NCBI RefSeq assembly: GCF_900112775.1
Contig: NZ_FOYZ01000014.1
Coordinates: forward strand, 32,291 to 96,290
Length of the DNA stretch: 64,000 nt
Origin: Anaeromicropila populeti
GTDB lineage: Bacteria; Bacillota; Clostridia; Lachnospirales; Lachnospiraceae
Direction: 5' to 3'
Shown here: positions 42,321-52,145 of the stretch, piece by piece
Position numbering within the stretch: the first letter of the stretch is position 1
How the letters are laid out: each line of letters opens with the position of its first letter
Made by a program: the position numbers and the translations under genes
Notes under the pieces: generated by a model
Told to the model about the DNA's origin: nothing
What the model saw: only the letters and a program-made list of their open reading frames with translations
Databases searched by the model: none

Positions 42321-43319
42321 ATGGCAAGAAGAATGTTTGGAATCGATTTTGGGACAAGCATGATTAAAATATACAAAAAAGGCGAAGGTCTTGTTTTGGA
42401 TGAAAAAAATGTAATTGCAACGCAAAAGAAAAAATTCTACGCCGGAGGCAATGAAGCGTATGATATGCTTGAAAAAGCACCAGAGAATATTATGGTTTCA
42501 TACCCAATGAAAAATGGTGTAATTGCAGAAATTGCTAATATGCAGATGCTATTAGATTACTTTTTAAAAAAAGCTTTTGGGAAAAAAGGAGGATCTGGTT
42601 CCTCGGATTTTCTGATTGCAGTACCAACTAATATTACTGAAGTAGAAAGAAGGGCTTTTGTAGACCTTGTAAAAAATTCAGTTGGAAAAGCCAAAGATGT
42701 TAAGCTGATTGAAAAGCCAATTACTGCTGCACTGGGAATTGGACTTGATGTGGCAACTGCAAGAGGCGTTATGACTGTGGACATTGGTGCTGACACAACG
42801 GAAATTGCGATTATGTCAATAAGTGGGATAGTACTGACCAAGCTGATTCCAATCGGTGGTAATAAATTGGATGAATCCATTCAGCTGGCAGTAAAGAAGC
42901 ATTACAACCTTTATATTGGTGGAAAAACTTCAGAAATAATAAAAAAAGAACTTGCTTCTGCGATGGGTTCAAAAGATAATGCTATCCGTATCTACGGGCG
43001 GGATGTTGTAACTGGATTGCCGAAGGAAACATTAATTAATGCAGAGTTAGTGAATGAATCTATTAATGAGCATCTTCATACAATTGTAGATTCTATTAAA
43101 ATGATATTGGAAAGAACCCCGCCAGAAATTTCATCTGATATAATTGATGCTGGAATTTATATCACAGGTGGTTCTGCAAAAATAAGCGGATTAGAGAAAC
43201 TAATTGCTGCTGAAACAGAATTAGAAGTGAATGTATCAGATGACTGTGAGAATTCAGTTGTAAATGGATTAGGTGTAATTATCGAGGAAGCTGCTTCCAA
43301 GAAACAAATACAATTTTGA
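42321..43319 (+). CDS. mreB: Rod-shape determining protein MreB
   Basis: This 332-residue actin-like protein has FGIDFGTSMIKIY (phosphate 1), TVDIGADTTEIAIMS (phosphate 2) and TGGSAKISGLEKLI (adenosine site). MreB filaments under the membrane guide lateral wall synthesis. AAGGAGA sets ATG 42321. It heads the mreBCD-PBP2-minCDE-rodA cluster. Confidence 0.98.
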   Translation: MARRMFGIDFGTSMIKIYKKGEGLVLDEKNVIATQKKKFYAGGNEAYDMLEKAPENIMVSYPMKNGVIAEIANMQMLLDYFLKKAFGKKGGSGSSDFLIAVPTNITEVERRAFVDLVKNSVGKAKDVKLIEKPITAALGIGLDVATARGVMTVDIGADTTEIAIMSISGIVLTKLIPIGGNKLDESIQLAVKKHYNLYIGGKTSEIIKKELASAMGSKDNAIRIYGRDVVTGLPKETLINAELVNESINEHLHTIVDSIKMILERTPPEISSDIIDAGIYITGGSAKISGLEKLIAAETELEVNVSDDCENSVVNGLGVIIEEAASKKQIQF

Positions 43320-43346
43320 TAAAGAAACATGAGGATGTGAGTCATT

Positions 43347-44195
43347 ATGAGAAGAAAAACTAAATTTTCTGTTAATCCTAAATATGTATTAATCGGTTTT
43401 TTTATCATCTGTATTATTCTTATTTTTATATCATTCCGATATACAGAAAAGGTTCAGCCAGTTAAGACCGTTGTAAGTGATTTTTTTACTCCAATGCAAA
43501 ATGGAATTAATTCGGTTGGAAGCTGGATTACAGATAAAACAGAAATGATTACAACGATGAAAAAGCTACAGGATGAAAACAACGAGTTAAAGGAAAAACT
43601 GGATACTATTTCAAATGAAAATAAGATGCTTCAATTAGACAAGTATGAATTAGATAGTTTACGGGAGCTTTATGAGTTAGATCAGAAATATACCGAATAT
43701 CCAAAAGTAGCGGCCAGAATTATTTCTAAGGAACCAGGGAACTGGTACTATCAGTTTACAATTGATAAAGGAACCAATGACGGGTTTTCAGCAGGTATGA
43801 ACGTTATGGCAGGTGATGGACTGGTAGGAATTATTGTTGAGTGCAATCATAATAATTCGGTAGTACGTTCTATCATTGACGATCGAAGTAACGTGACAGG
43901 AATGATTTTAAAGACTTCAGATATTTGTAATGTCCGCGGAAATCTTGAATTGATTGATGACGGACGCATTGAAATCGAGGATTTAGATAAATCGTCAAAA
44001 GCCAAGGATGGTTATGAGGTTGTTACGTCGAATTATAGTCCGCGATATCTTCCAGGTATTCTAATCGGATATATTGAAGATATTACTGTAGATCCTTCTA
44101 ATTTGACAAAATCAGGTTACTTAGTACCAGCAGTCAATTTTGATAAATTAGATACCGTTCTTGTAATCACACAGGTAATGGAAGAAAATTATTAA
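43347..44195 (+). CDS. mreC: Rod-shape determining protein MreC
   Basis: The 282 residues have an N-terminal membrane helix (about 10-30), a coiled coil (ITTMKKLQDENNELKEKLD and on, about 65-100), and two beta-barrel halves with GNWYYQFTIDKGTNDG and IDDRSNVTGMI. MreC links MreB filaments to wall synthases outside the membrane. Confidence 0.97.
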   Translation: MRRKTKFSVNPKYVLIGFFIICIILIFISFRYTEKVQPVKTVVSDFFTPMQNGINSVGSWITDKTEMITTMKKLQDENNELKEKLDTISNENKMLQLDKYELDSLRELYELDQKYTEYPKVAARIISKEPGNWYYQFTIDKGTNDGFSAGMNVMAGDGLVGIIVECNHNNSVVRSIIDDRSNVTGMILKTSDICNVRGNLELIDDGRIEIEDLDKSSKAKDGYEVVTSNYSPRYLPGILIGYIEDITVDPSNLTKSGYLVPAVNFDKLDTVLVITQVMEENY

Positions 44196-44214
44196 AAATT
44201 AGAAAGGATATATT

Positions 44215-44721
44215 ATGGTACGTGTACTTGTGACAGCAATATTGATTATGATAAGCTTTCTTTTACAGACAACGGCTTTTAAGATGTTAGCATTGGCAGA
44301 TGTTGTCCCTAATTTATTACTTATTGTTACGGCGGCAGCTGGTTACATGCGAGGAAGAGTAGAGGCGTTATTGGTTGGTTTTACGTGCGGTTTATTAGTA
44401 GACTGTATGTATGGAGATGTAATAGGATTATATGCTTTGTTGTTTCTGACAGTTGGTTACCTAAGTGGGTATGCCCATATGATTTACTTTAAAGACGACT
44501 ATACGCTGCCGATTTTTTTGATTGGGGCAAGCGATTTATTATATAATATATTTTATTATATTATTTCCTTTTTACTACGGAACCGTTTGAATTTCTTATT
44601 TTATTTAAGAAGAATTATTTTACCAGAGTTGGTTTACACGCTGCTTGTTGCTTTAGTTTTTTACAAACTGCTACATAGCATCAATGGTTTATTGGAACGA
44701 TTTGAACAAAGGGAGGGTTAG
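44215..44721 (+). CDS. mreD: Rod-shape determining protein MreD
   Basis: This 168-residue protein has about five membrane helices and the family pattern PNLLLIVTAAAGYMRGR ... GFTCGLLVDCMYGDVIG. It works with MreC and the RodA-PBP2 pair in the membrane. Its stop is 3 nt before the TTG start of the next gene, with GGGAGGG overlapping its end. Confidence 0.95.
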   Translation: MVRVLVTAILIMISFLLQTTAFKMLALADVVPNLLLIVTAAAGYMRGRVEALLVGFTCGLLVDCMYGDVIGLYALLFLTVGYLSGYAHMIYFKDDYTLPIFLIGASDLLYNIFYYIISFLLRNRLNFLFYLRRIILPELVYTLLVALVFYKLLHSINGLLERFEQREG

Positions 44722-44724
44722 GTT

Positions 44725-47589
44725 TTGCTTGATACTATTTTAGATGAATTGAAAAAAATATTGAAATCCAGACTACTGCCAATTGCTCTCATATTTTTCT
44801 GTCTGTTTGGTGTTTTGATTTATCGGATATTCACTCTTCAAATTGTGAAAGGGGAGGAGTACCAGGAAAATACAGATAAGAGAGTGGAAAAGACAAATGA
44901 AATAAAAGCTACCAGAGGCAATATTTATGATAGGAACGGTGTGTTGTTAGCTTATAATGAACTTTCTTATTCTATTGTTTTGGAGGATACAGGTGAATTA
45001 AAAACAAATGATGAAAAAAATGCTATGATATATAAGCTAGTTCAGCTGCTGAAAAAAAATGATGATGAAATTGCTTATGATTTTCCCATTGGACTGGATG
45101 AAGATGGTAATTTATATTTCAAGGTAGAGGGCAATTCAGAACTTCGATTTAAAAGAGATATTTACTCAGCAAAATCTGTTGATGAACTGACCGAAGAGAT
45201 GAAAAATGCTACGGCAGAAGAGGTTTTTGATTTTATACGGTTCAGCACAGAAAGCAACAGCCCAAAGTTTGGCATAGGTGAAGAGTATACCGTAGAAGAA
45301 GCTCTTGATATTATGACAATCCGTTATATTATGTTTATTGAAACATGGAGCAGGCAGCTGGATAATTATGTGCCAATTACAATTGCCAATGATTTGAGTC
45401 AGGTAACGGTTGCAGCATTGAAGGAATACAGTGATATTCTTCCTGGAGTTGAGGTAGTGGAAGAGACTAGACGGGTGTATAATGATAGTGAATACTTTGC
45501 CCATATATTAGGTTATACAGGTCTTATTTCAGCAGAGACCTTGCAGGATATGGAGGATGAGGGGAATACGTATTACAGTGCAACAGACCAAATAGGCAAA
45601 ACAGGTCTTGAAAGCATTTATGAGGACTATCTCCGTGGTGTGAAGGGTACTGAAACTATTACAAAAAATGAAAATAACCGTGTTGTTTCAACTAGTGACC
45701 GTGTTGAACCGATTGCTGGTAACAATATTTATCTTACCATTGATGCAAATCTGCAAAAGGCTTGCTATCAGTTACTGGAAAAGCAGATTGCTGGTATTTT
45801 GATTTCTAAGATTCATAATGGAACGGATTCTGGATCAAAAGGGATTTCAGCGGACAATATAACGATTCCTATTTACGATGTATATTACGCACTGATTGAT
45901 AACAATGTCATAAACATTAATAAATTTCAGGATGAATATGCTACTGACGTAGAAAAGGCAGTATATGAGAAATTTTTAAGTAAGCAAAAAGCTGTAATGA
46001 AGCAGATGAAAACGTATTTATCATTTCACAGTACCGCAGCGACTTCGTCTTTATCAGAGGAATATCAGGAGTATTTAGATTATGTGTATACAGTTTTAAA
46101 GGATAATGAACTTCTTTTAAGTAGTTTAGTAGATACGGATGATTCCGTTTATAAGGACTATTCCAATGGGAAAATCAGTTTAAGCGAATTTTTACAATAT
46201 GCTTTGGCAAATAACTGGATTGATTTAGAACAGCTGGACATAGGAGATGAGTATTATAGCACAGAAGAATTGTATACAAAGCTGATAGAGTACACGATTG
46301 AACTTTTAAAAAAGGATACAGCTTTTAATAAGAAAATATATCATGCATTAATTTATTCATTTAAATTGACAGGAAAAGAAATTTGTCTTTTATTATTTGA
46401 ACAAGGTGTGATAGAATATAAAGAGGAGGAAATTGCTGCATTAAATAATGGTACAATTTCTGCCTACAATTTTATACTTGATAAAATTAAGAACTTGGAC
46501 ATTACGCCTGCACAGTTAGCACTAAAACCGTGCTCGGGTTCAATTGTTGTGACAGATGTAGAGACAGGTGAAGTGAGAGCTTGTGTAACTTATCCAAGTT
46601 ACGATAATAATAAGCTTGCCAATACAATTGACTCAGAATACTTTACTACTTTGCAGACAAACCAGTCGTATCCGTTTATGAACCGTGCAACAAAGCAGAC
46701 AACTGCGCCTGGTTCTACCTTTAAGATACTTTCCTCTATTTTGGCATTAGAGGAAGGAATTATTGGTTATAATGAAACGATTTACGATAAGGTTGTTTTT
46801 GATAAAATCACACCATCTGCGCGTTGCTGGAGTTCAACCTCTCATGGAAAAGTTGATGTTTCAGATGCAATTGGTGTCTCTTGTAATTATTTTTTCTATG
46901 AATTAGCATATAAGATGAGCCAGGACAGCAATGGCAATTATATAAGCGATAAGGGACTTAAGTTAATTCAGAAATACGCTGATATATTAGGTTTATCAGC
47001 TAAGTCAGGAATTGAATTATCAGAGGAGGAACCAAATATTTCAAACAGAGATGCTGTACGGACTATGATTGGACAGGGAGATAATCTGCTCACTCCGATT
47101 CAGCTTTCTAGATATGTTACAACAGTAGCAAACAGGGGAACCTGTTATAATTTAACGATTACAGATAAGATAAAAGATGTCAGTGGTGCAGTGGTTCTGG
47201 ATAAAAAGGCCGAGGTGCTTAATCAGGTGCAGATTCATGAGCAGACTTGGGATGAAGTGACTTTGGGAATGTATAAGGTTGTGAATGGACCAGAAAGCTC
47301 TATTTCAAGTTTATTTAAGGATTTAGATAAGGTTGTGGCTGGTAAAACTGGAACAGCCCAGTTAAATAAGTCCAATCCTAATCATGCGTTATTTATTTCC
47401 TTTGCACCTTATGAAAATCCGGAGATTTCTGTGACTGCTGTTATTCCAAATGGATATAAATCAAGTAATGCTGCGGAAGTAGCAAGAGATGTTTATAAAT
47501 ATTATTTTAGTAATGAAAAGGACAAAAAGAAAATGCTTGAGAGTAAAGTAGATAAACCAGAATTAGACTCTCCAGGATTTCAAGATTAG
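44725..47589 (+). CDS. Class B penicillin-binding protein 2 (elongasome transpeptidase) with large insertion
   Basis: This 954-residue protein has a cytoplasmic start, one membrane helix (about 18-36), a dimerisation domain (ATRGNIYDRNGVLLAYNE, then YTGLISAETL and IGKTGLESIYEDYLRG), and a transpeptidase domain. SxxK is APGSTFKILSS near residue 663, SxN VSCNYFF near 718 and KTG VAGKTGTAQL near 872. Between the dimerisation and catalytic parts lies about 230 residues of mostly helical acidic sequence not present in standard PBP2 (usually 600-720 residues). The TTG start at 44725 is set by GGGAGGG. Together with RodA it builds the lateral wall. Confidence 0.95.
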   Translation: MLDTILDELKKILKSRLLPIALIFFCLFGVLIYRIFTLQIVKGEEYQENTDKRVEKTNEIKATRGNIYDRNGVLLAYNELSYSIVLEDTGELKTNDEKNAMIYKLVQLLKKNDDEIAYDFPIGLDEDGNLYFKVEGNSELRFKRDIYSAKSVDELTEEMKNATAEEVFDFIRFSTESNSPKFGIGEEYTVEEALDIMTIRYIMFIETWSRQLDNYVPITIANDLSQVTVAALKEYSDILPGVEVVEETRRVYNDSEYFAHILGYTGLISAETLQDMEDEGNTYYSATDQIGKTGLESIYEDYLRGVKGTETITKNENNRVVSTSDRVEPIAGNNIYLTIDANLQKACYQLLEKQIAGILISKIHNGTDSGSKGISADNITIPIYDVYYALIDNNVININKFQDEYATDVEKAVYEKFLSKQKAVMKQMKTYLSFHSTAATSSLSEEYQEYLDYVYTVLKDNELLLSSLVDTDDSVYKDYSNGKISLSEFLQYALANNWIDLEQLDIGDEYYSTEELYTKLIEYTIELLKKDTAFNKKIYHALIYSFKLTGKEICLLLFEQGVIEYKEEEIAALNNGTISAYNFILDKIKNLDITPAQLALKPCSGSIVVTDVETGEVRACVTYPSYDNNKLANTIDSEYFTTLQTNQSYPFMNRATKQTTAPGSTFKILSSILALEEGIIGYNETIYDKVVFDKITPSARCWSSTSHGKVDVSDAIGVSCNYFFYELAYKMSQDSNGNYISDKGLKLIQKYADILGLSAKSGIELSEEEPNISNRDAVRTMIGQGDNLLTPIQLSRYVTTVANRGTCYNLTITDKIKDVSGAVVLDKKAEVLNQVQIHEQTWDEVTLGMYKVVNGPESSISSLFKDLDKVVAGKTGTAQLNKSNPNHALFISFAPYENPEISVTAVIPNGYKSSNAAEVARDVYKYYFSNEKDKKKMLESKVDKPELDSPGFQD

Positions 47590-47605
47590 GATTAAGGGGG
47601 CTGTT

Positions 47606-48271
47606 ATGAACAACTCGGTAATAATCAAGGGCACAAAATCAGGGATTATCGTAGTACTAGATAGTGAAATGGATTTTGGTGAATTGGCGGAGCATGTGGC
47701 TGTTAAGTTTCAACAATCAGCAAAGTTTTTAGGAGATGCTACAATGGCACTTAGCTTTGAAGGGCGCGTCCTGTCAAATGATGAACAGAGAGTTCTTTTG
47801 AATATTATAAATGATAATTCTGATTTGAATATCGTTTGTATTGTTGATACAGACGAGAGAAAAGAACACTTATTTGAAAAAACATTAAACGAAAAGCTTA
47901 TGGAACTTAGTTCCAACACTGGGCAGTTCTATAAGGGGAATCTTCGCTCTGGACAAGTACTGGAAGTTGAGACAAGCATTATTGTTATTGGAGATGTGAA
48001 TAATGGTGCAAAGGTTGTTTCAAAAGGAAATATCATTATTTTAGGTGCACTGAAGGGAAATGTATTTGCTGGTGCAGCTGGTAATACGAAAGCTTTTGTG
48101 GTTGCACTTGAAATGGATCCTGTCCAAATACGGATAGGAGATTTAATTGCACGTTCACCAGATAAAAAGGAGAAAAAAGTTCAAAAGGAAACGAAAATAG
48201 CTTTTGTGGAAGATGGTAACATCTATATTGAGCCATTAAGTAAGGATGTTATTAATGATATTCATTTGTAA
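47606..48271 (+). CDS. minC: Septum site-determining protein MinC
   Basis: This 221-residue protein has an N-terminal domain (about 1-105) that inhibits FtsZ and a C-terminal beta-helix (about 115-210) with GNLRSGQVLEVE, VIGDVNNGAKVVSKGNIIIL and GALKGNVFAGAAGN. With MinD it blocks Z-ring assembly near the poles. GGGGG sets ATG 47606. A perfect hairpin follows it. Confidence 0.96.
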   Translation: MNNSVIIKGTKSGIIVVLDSEMDFGELAEHVAVKFQQSAKFLGDATMALSFEGRVLSNDEQRVLLNIINDNSDLNIVCIVDTDERKEHLFEKTLNEKLMELSSNTGQFYKGNLRSGQVLEVETSIIVIGDVNNGAKVVSKGNIIILGALKGNVFAGAAGNTKAFVVALEMDPVQIRIGDLIARSPDKKEKKVQKETKIAFVEDGNIYIEPLSKDVINDIHL

Positions 48272-48273
48272 AA

Positions 48274-48300
48274 TTCAATGGAATTCTTAATTCCATTGAA
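48274..48300. other. Perfect stem-loop between minC and minD
   Basis: TTCAATGGAAT and ATTCCATTGAA form an 11-bp stem with loop TCTTA. No T run follows, so it may adjust mRNA stability or relative expression of minC and minD. Confidence 0.6.
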
Positions 48301-48336
48301 CTAATTTATTAAGTAATGTAATATGGAGGAATTGTA

Positions 48337-49131
48337 ATGGGAGAAGTAATCGTAATAACTTCAGGAAAAGGTGGCGTTGGAAAAACGACTACTACAGCAA
48401 ACGTTGGAACTGGATTAGCTAAATTAGGGAAAAAAGTAGTGTTGATTGACACTGATATAGGACTACGAAATCTTGATGTGGTTATGGGATTAGAAAATCG
48501 CATTGTCTATAACTTAGTTGATGTGGTGGAAGGTAATTGTAGAATTAAGCAGGCTCTTATTAAGGATAAGAGATATCCAAATCTGTATTTACTGCCGTCT
48601 GCTCAGACAAGAGATAAAACGGCGGTTAATCCGGAACAGATGAAAAAGCTCGCAGATGAATTGCGTGAGGAATTCGACTACATACTAATGGATTGTCCGG
48701 CTGGAATTGAGCAAGGCTTTAAGAACGCCATTGCTGGTGCGGATAGTGCTTTAGTTGTGACGACGCCAGAAGTTTCTGCCGTTCGTGATGCAGATCGTAT
48801 TATTGGTCTCTTAGAAGCAAATGAAATCAAGAGTACACATCTTATTGTGAATCGTTTACGTAGTGATATGGTAAAGCGTGGCGATATGATGTCCAGTGAT
48901 GATGTGGTTGAGATTCTTGCAGTGGATCTCATTGGTGTAGTACCAGATGATGAAAATATTGTTGTATCTACAAATCAAGGTGAACCTTTAGTTGGAAATG
49001 ATTCTCTTGCAGGCCAGGCATATATGAACATTTGCCGCCGGGTAATTGGTGAACAAGTACCTTTACTAGATCTTAGTGGAAAGAGTGGTTTATTAGCGAA
49101 ACTTGCAAGTATTTTCAAAAAGAACAACTAG
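48337..49131 (+). CDS. minD: Septum site-determining ATPase MinD
   Basis: This 264-residue ParA-type ATPase has the deviant Walker A GKGGVGKTTTTANVG, DTDIGLRNLDVVMGLENR and LMDCPAGIEQGF. The C-terminal amphipathic helix (GLLAKLASIFKK) is the membrane-targeting sequence. MinD recruits MinC and is released by MinE. TGGAGG sets ATG 48337. Confidence 0.99.
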   Translation: MGEVIVITSGKGGVGKTTTTANVGTGLAKLGKKVVLIDTDIGLRNLDVVMGLENRIVYNLVDVVEGNCRIKQALIKDKRYPNLYLLPSAQTRDKTAVNPEQMKKLADELREEFDYILMDCPAGIEQGFKNAIAGADSALVVTTPEVSAVRDADRIIGLLEANEIKSTHLIVNRLRSDMVKRGDMMSSDDVVEILAVDLIGVVPDDENIVVSTNQGEPLVGNDSLAGQAYMNICRRVIGEQVPLLDLSGKSGLLAKLASIFKKNN

Positions 49132-49141
49132 GAGGTAGGAG

Positions 49142-49417
49142 ATGGGATTAGCAGAATTTTTTAAAAAAAAGTCTTCTGGAAACGTAGCTAAAGATAGGTT
49201 AAAATTAGTCTTAGTATCTGATCGGGCAAACTGTTCTCCTGAAATTATGGAGCAGATTAAAAACGATATTATTAATGTAATTTCTAAATATGTAGAAATT
49301 GATGCTGAGGGATTAGATATTAAAATTACACAAACGGAATCGGAAGGAAATAATGGTACAGTTCCTGCATTATATGCAAACATACCTATTAAGGACCTGA
49401 AGACTCCTAAAAAATAA
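49142..49417 (+). CDS. minE: Cell division topological specificity factor MinE
   Basis: This 91-residue protein has an N-terminal membrane and MinD-binding helix (GLAEFFKKKSSGNVAKDRLK, LVLVSDRANC) and the topological domain (IINVISKYVEIDAEGLDIKI). MinE drives oscillation of MinD. AGGAGGTAGGAG overlaps the end of minD. Its presence with DivIVA (56596) gives two possible Min-positioning systems in this genome. Confidence 0.97.
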   Translation: MGLAEFFKKKSSGNVAKDRLKLVLVSDRANCSPEIMEQIKNDIINVISKYVEIDAEGLDIKITQTESEGNNGTVPALYANIPIKDLKTPKK

Positions 49418-49429
49418 GGATGATTCTAT

Positions 49430-50590
49430 ATGTTTCAATTTAAGCAATACGACTGGAAACGGTTGAATATTTCGTTACTCATGGTAGTGATTACTCTTAG
49501 CATTATAAGCGCTTATATAGTGCGTTTTGCTGCGGACGAGCAATTTAAAGGCAGCTATTTCAAAGGTCAGATAATTGGACTGGTCTTTGGATTGTTCATT
49601 ATAACAGTTGTCGCATTAATAGACTATCATTTTATTTGCAAATTTGTAATATTATATTATATTGTTGGGACAATGATGGTAGCAGCAACTAAATTTTCAC
49701 CATTAGGAACTGATCTAGGTACTGATTCGTACAGGTGGATTAGAATTGGATTTAATTTTCAGCCTTCAGAGGTGTGTAAAATTATTTTAATTTTGACGTT
49801 GGCAGTTTTTTTTGAAAAATTTAACCAGCAAATGGATAAATTTCGCGTGATAGTTTTATCAACGCTAATTATGATAATACCTACAGCTTTTGTATTGGTA
49901 CAATCTGATTTGTCTTCTAGTATGGTTATGGTATTTATTTTTGCAATGATGCTTTTTGCTGCTGGTATCAGCTATAAGTTACTGTTACCAATTATTGCAG
50001 TTGGAATTCCTGTAATAGTTGGTTTGTTTTGGTATGTGCAGCAGCCTTGGCAGAAATTATTACATTCTTACCAATATGATAGAATTTTTGGATTTATGAA
50101 TCCAGAAAAATATGCTCAGTCTATAATGTATCAACAGAATCATTCTGTTCAGGCAATTGGCTCAGGTGGCCTTTTTGGAAAAATACTAGTAGATAACAAT
50201 TCTGGCGTTCGTAATTATATCTGGGTTGATGTGCGGGAAAGCGATTTCATATTTACTGTAATTGGAGAAGAACTTGGTTTTATTGGTAGCTGTATAATAA
50301 TTCTATTATTGGCAACTATTATTATAAAATGTTTATTAATTGCAAAAAAATCACGGGATTATCAAGGAATGATGATTGCTGTAGGGATTGCTTCCATGTT
50401 TATGTTTCAGGTATTTGCTAACATCGGTGTTGCTACAAGAATATTGCCAAATACAGGACTGCCATTGCCGTTTTTAAGCAGAGGGTTAAGTTCTACCCTT
50501 AGCAGTATGATAGGAATTGGTATGATTATAAATATTGGTTTGCAATCAGGGAAAGGCTCCCGAAATGGATTTTCAATGAGTAATTTATGA
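49430..50590 (+). CDS. rodA: RodA/FtsW/SpoVE-family peptidoglycan polymerase, probably RodA
   Basis: This 386-residue SEDS protein has about ten membrane helices, with YRWIRIGFNFQPSE (the conserved catalytic-region motif), GAIGSGGLFGK-like (AIGSGGLFGK), VRESDFIFTVIGEELGFIG and ATRILPNTGLPLPFLSRGLS. SEDS proteins polymerise glycan strands; location with mreBCD and PBP2 indicates the RodA role. Its stop overlaps an in-frame start of the mgsA frame (ATGA), but mgsA more likely starts 21 nt later. Confidence 0.95.
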   Translation: MFQFKQYDWKRLNISLLMVVITLSIISAYIVRFAADEQFKGSYFKGQIIGLVFGLFIITVVALIDYHFICKFVILYYIVGTMMVAATKFSPLGTDLGTDSYRWIRIGFNFQPSEVCKIILILTLAVFFEKFNQQMDKFRVIVLSTLIMIIPTAFVLVQSDLSSSMVMVFIFAMMLFAAGISYKLLLPIIAVGIPVIVGLFWYVQQPWQKLLHSYQYDRIFGFMNPEKYAQSIMYQQNHSVQAIGSGGLFGKILVDNNSGVRNYIWVDVRESDFIFTVIGEELGFIGSCIIILLLATIIIKCLLIAKKSRDYQGMMIAVGIASMFMFQVFANIGVATRILPNTGLPLPFLSRGLSSTLSSMIGIGMIINIGLQSGKGSRNGFSMSNL

Positions 50591-50607
50591 CCAAAGGGGG
50601 AATAGAG

Positions 50608-51006
50608 ATGAATATTGGATTGATTGCACATGATGCAAAGAAAAAATTAATGCAGAATTTTTGCATTGCGTATCGCGGGATTTTAAGTAAACATGATATT
50701 TTTGCAACAGGGACAACAGGAAGACTAGTAGAAGAAGTGACTAACTTGAGTATTCACAAGTATTTAGCAGGACATCTTGGTGGAGAGCAACAATTGGGAG
50801 CGCAAATTGAACATAATCAAATTGACTTAGTAATATTTTTACGTGATCCATTATCACCAAAATCACATGAGCCTGACGTTAATAATGTTTTTCAGCTTTG
50901 TGATACCCACAATATTCCACTGGCAACAAATGTTGCAACAGCTGAATTGTTAATTAAAGCGCTGGATCGTGGAGATTTGGACTGGAGAGAAATTTTAAAA
51001 TCCTAA
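50608..51006 (+). CDS. mgsA: Methylglyoxal synthase
   Basis: This 132-residue protein shows GLIAHDAKK, TGTTGRLV, LAGHLGGEQQLGAQI and FLRDPLSPKSHEPDV, which holds the catalytic Asp. It converts dihydroxyacetone phosphate to methylglyoxal and phosphate, a bypass of lower glycolysis under phosphate stress. ATG 50608 follows GGGGGAAT; ATG 50587 is in frame but overlaps rodA and has no clear site. It closely follows rodA, an arrangement seen in Clostridia. Confidence 0.97.
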   Translation: MNIGLIAHDAKKKLMQNFCIAYRGILSKHDIFATGTTGRLVEEVTNLSIHKYLAGHLGGEQQLGAQIEHNQIDLVIFLRDPLSPKSHEPDVNNVFQLCDTHNIPLATNVATAELLIKALDRGDLDWREILKS

Positions 51007-51056
51007 TTGAGATAATATAAAAGATTGTGTTTGCTAGGGCAGGAAGGAGAACTGAA

Positions 51057-52025
51057 GTGAAAAAAGTACTTCTTAGTTTTAGTATGTTATGCGCACTGCT
51101 TTTGATTGGCTGTGACCAGGTTGAGCTTTATATTCCATATGATTCGGCTGCATCCTTTCAGGGAAATGCTATGACGAATGAGGTTGCAGAGGATTCGGAA
51201 GAATTATTTTCAGAAGATTTGTGCCTGATTCCATTAAAAGAAGATGTGGATAAAGACGGTAATTTAAATGGCATTGCAACATTGTTGGTGGATATAACAG
51301 ATAAGGAAACTATTTTTGCAGACAATGTATACGAAAAGGTTTATCCTGCAAGTATTACAAAAATTGTAACTGCTTTAGTAGTTTTAGAACACTGTGATTT
51401 ATCTGAAATGGTGACAGTAAGTCATGATGCTGCTAATATTACAGAAGCTGGAGCTAAGAAATGCGGCTTTTTGGAAGGGGATAAAATAAAGCTGCTTGAT
51501 TTGCTTACTGCTTTTTTGGTGTATTCTGGTAATGATGCTGGGGCTGCTATTGCAGATCATGTAGCTGGCAGTGTAGAAGCATTTGCTCAGCTGATGAATG
51601 AAGAAGCAAAAAAGGTAGGTGCTGTTCATTCTAATTTTGTAAATCCACATGGGCTTCACGATGACAATCATTATACTACTGCATATGACATTTATCTGTT
51701 TTTTAACGAGTGTCTAAAGCATGAAGAGTTTGTTAAAATTATTAACAACAGTTCTGTAGATATCAGTTATTCAGACGCAGATGGAAATGCAGTGAAAAAG
51801 ACTTTTACTACAACAAATCGTTATCTTAATGGAAAAGAAGCAATGCCAGATGGGATTACTGTACTGGGAGGAAAAACAGGGACTACAAGCAAGGCGGGAT
51901 CTTGTGTTGTGATATATAGTAAGGATAAAAAGAACCATGAGTATATCTCTCTTATTCTGAAGACAGATAGTGGAGATGCTTTATTTTCTCAAATGAGCTA
52001 TTTATTAAAAATGATTAATCGTTAA
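51057..52025 (+). CDS. D-alanyl-D-alanine carboxypeptidase, lipoprotein type
   Basis: This 322-residue S11 peptidase starts at GTG 51057, set by AAGGAGAA about 6 nt upstream. The signal peptide ends in the lipobox LLIGC (Cys at about residue 19), so it should be a membrane lipoprotein. SxxK is in PASITKIVTA, SGN in YSGNDAG and KTG in GGKTGTTSKAG. The C-terminal PBP5-C domain is absent, unlike the paralogue at 6940. It trims D-Ala in the wall, matching its place after the elongation and division genes. Confidence 0.92.
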   Translation: MKKVLLSFSMLCALLLIGCDQVELYIPYDSAASFQGNAMTNEVAEDSEELFSEDLCLIPLKEDVDKDGNLNGIATLLVDITDKETIFADNVYEKVYPASITKIVTALVVLEHCDLSEMVTVSHDAANITEAGAKKCGFLEGDKIKLLDLLTAFLVYSGNDAGAAIADHVAGSVEAFAQLMNEEAKKVGAVHSNFVNPHGLHDDNHYTTAYDIYLFFNECLKHEEFVKIINNSSVDISYSDADGNAVKKTFTTTNRYLNGKEAMPDGITVLGGKTGTTSKAGSCVVIYSKDKKNHEYISLILKTDSGDALFSQMSYLLKMINR

Positions 52026-52032
52026 TTAAAGG

Positions 52033-52061
52033 TTGTATTTTTGTATAATATATACTATAAT
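52033..52061 (+). promoter_or_regulatory. Sigma-A promoter for the small P-loop-like gene
   Basis: TTGTAT (52033-52038), 17-nt spacer, TATAAT (52056-52061), 84 nt before the start at 52146. Several overlapping TATA-like boxes make the exact one uncertain. Confidence 0.6.
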
Positions 52062-52145
52062 TATTTCATAAAACTACCGTAATTATACATATAATACAAC
52101 GTGATGGACTAATGGTAATAAATAGACATGAAGGAGGAGATAGAT

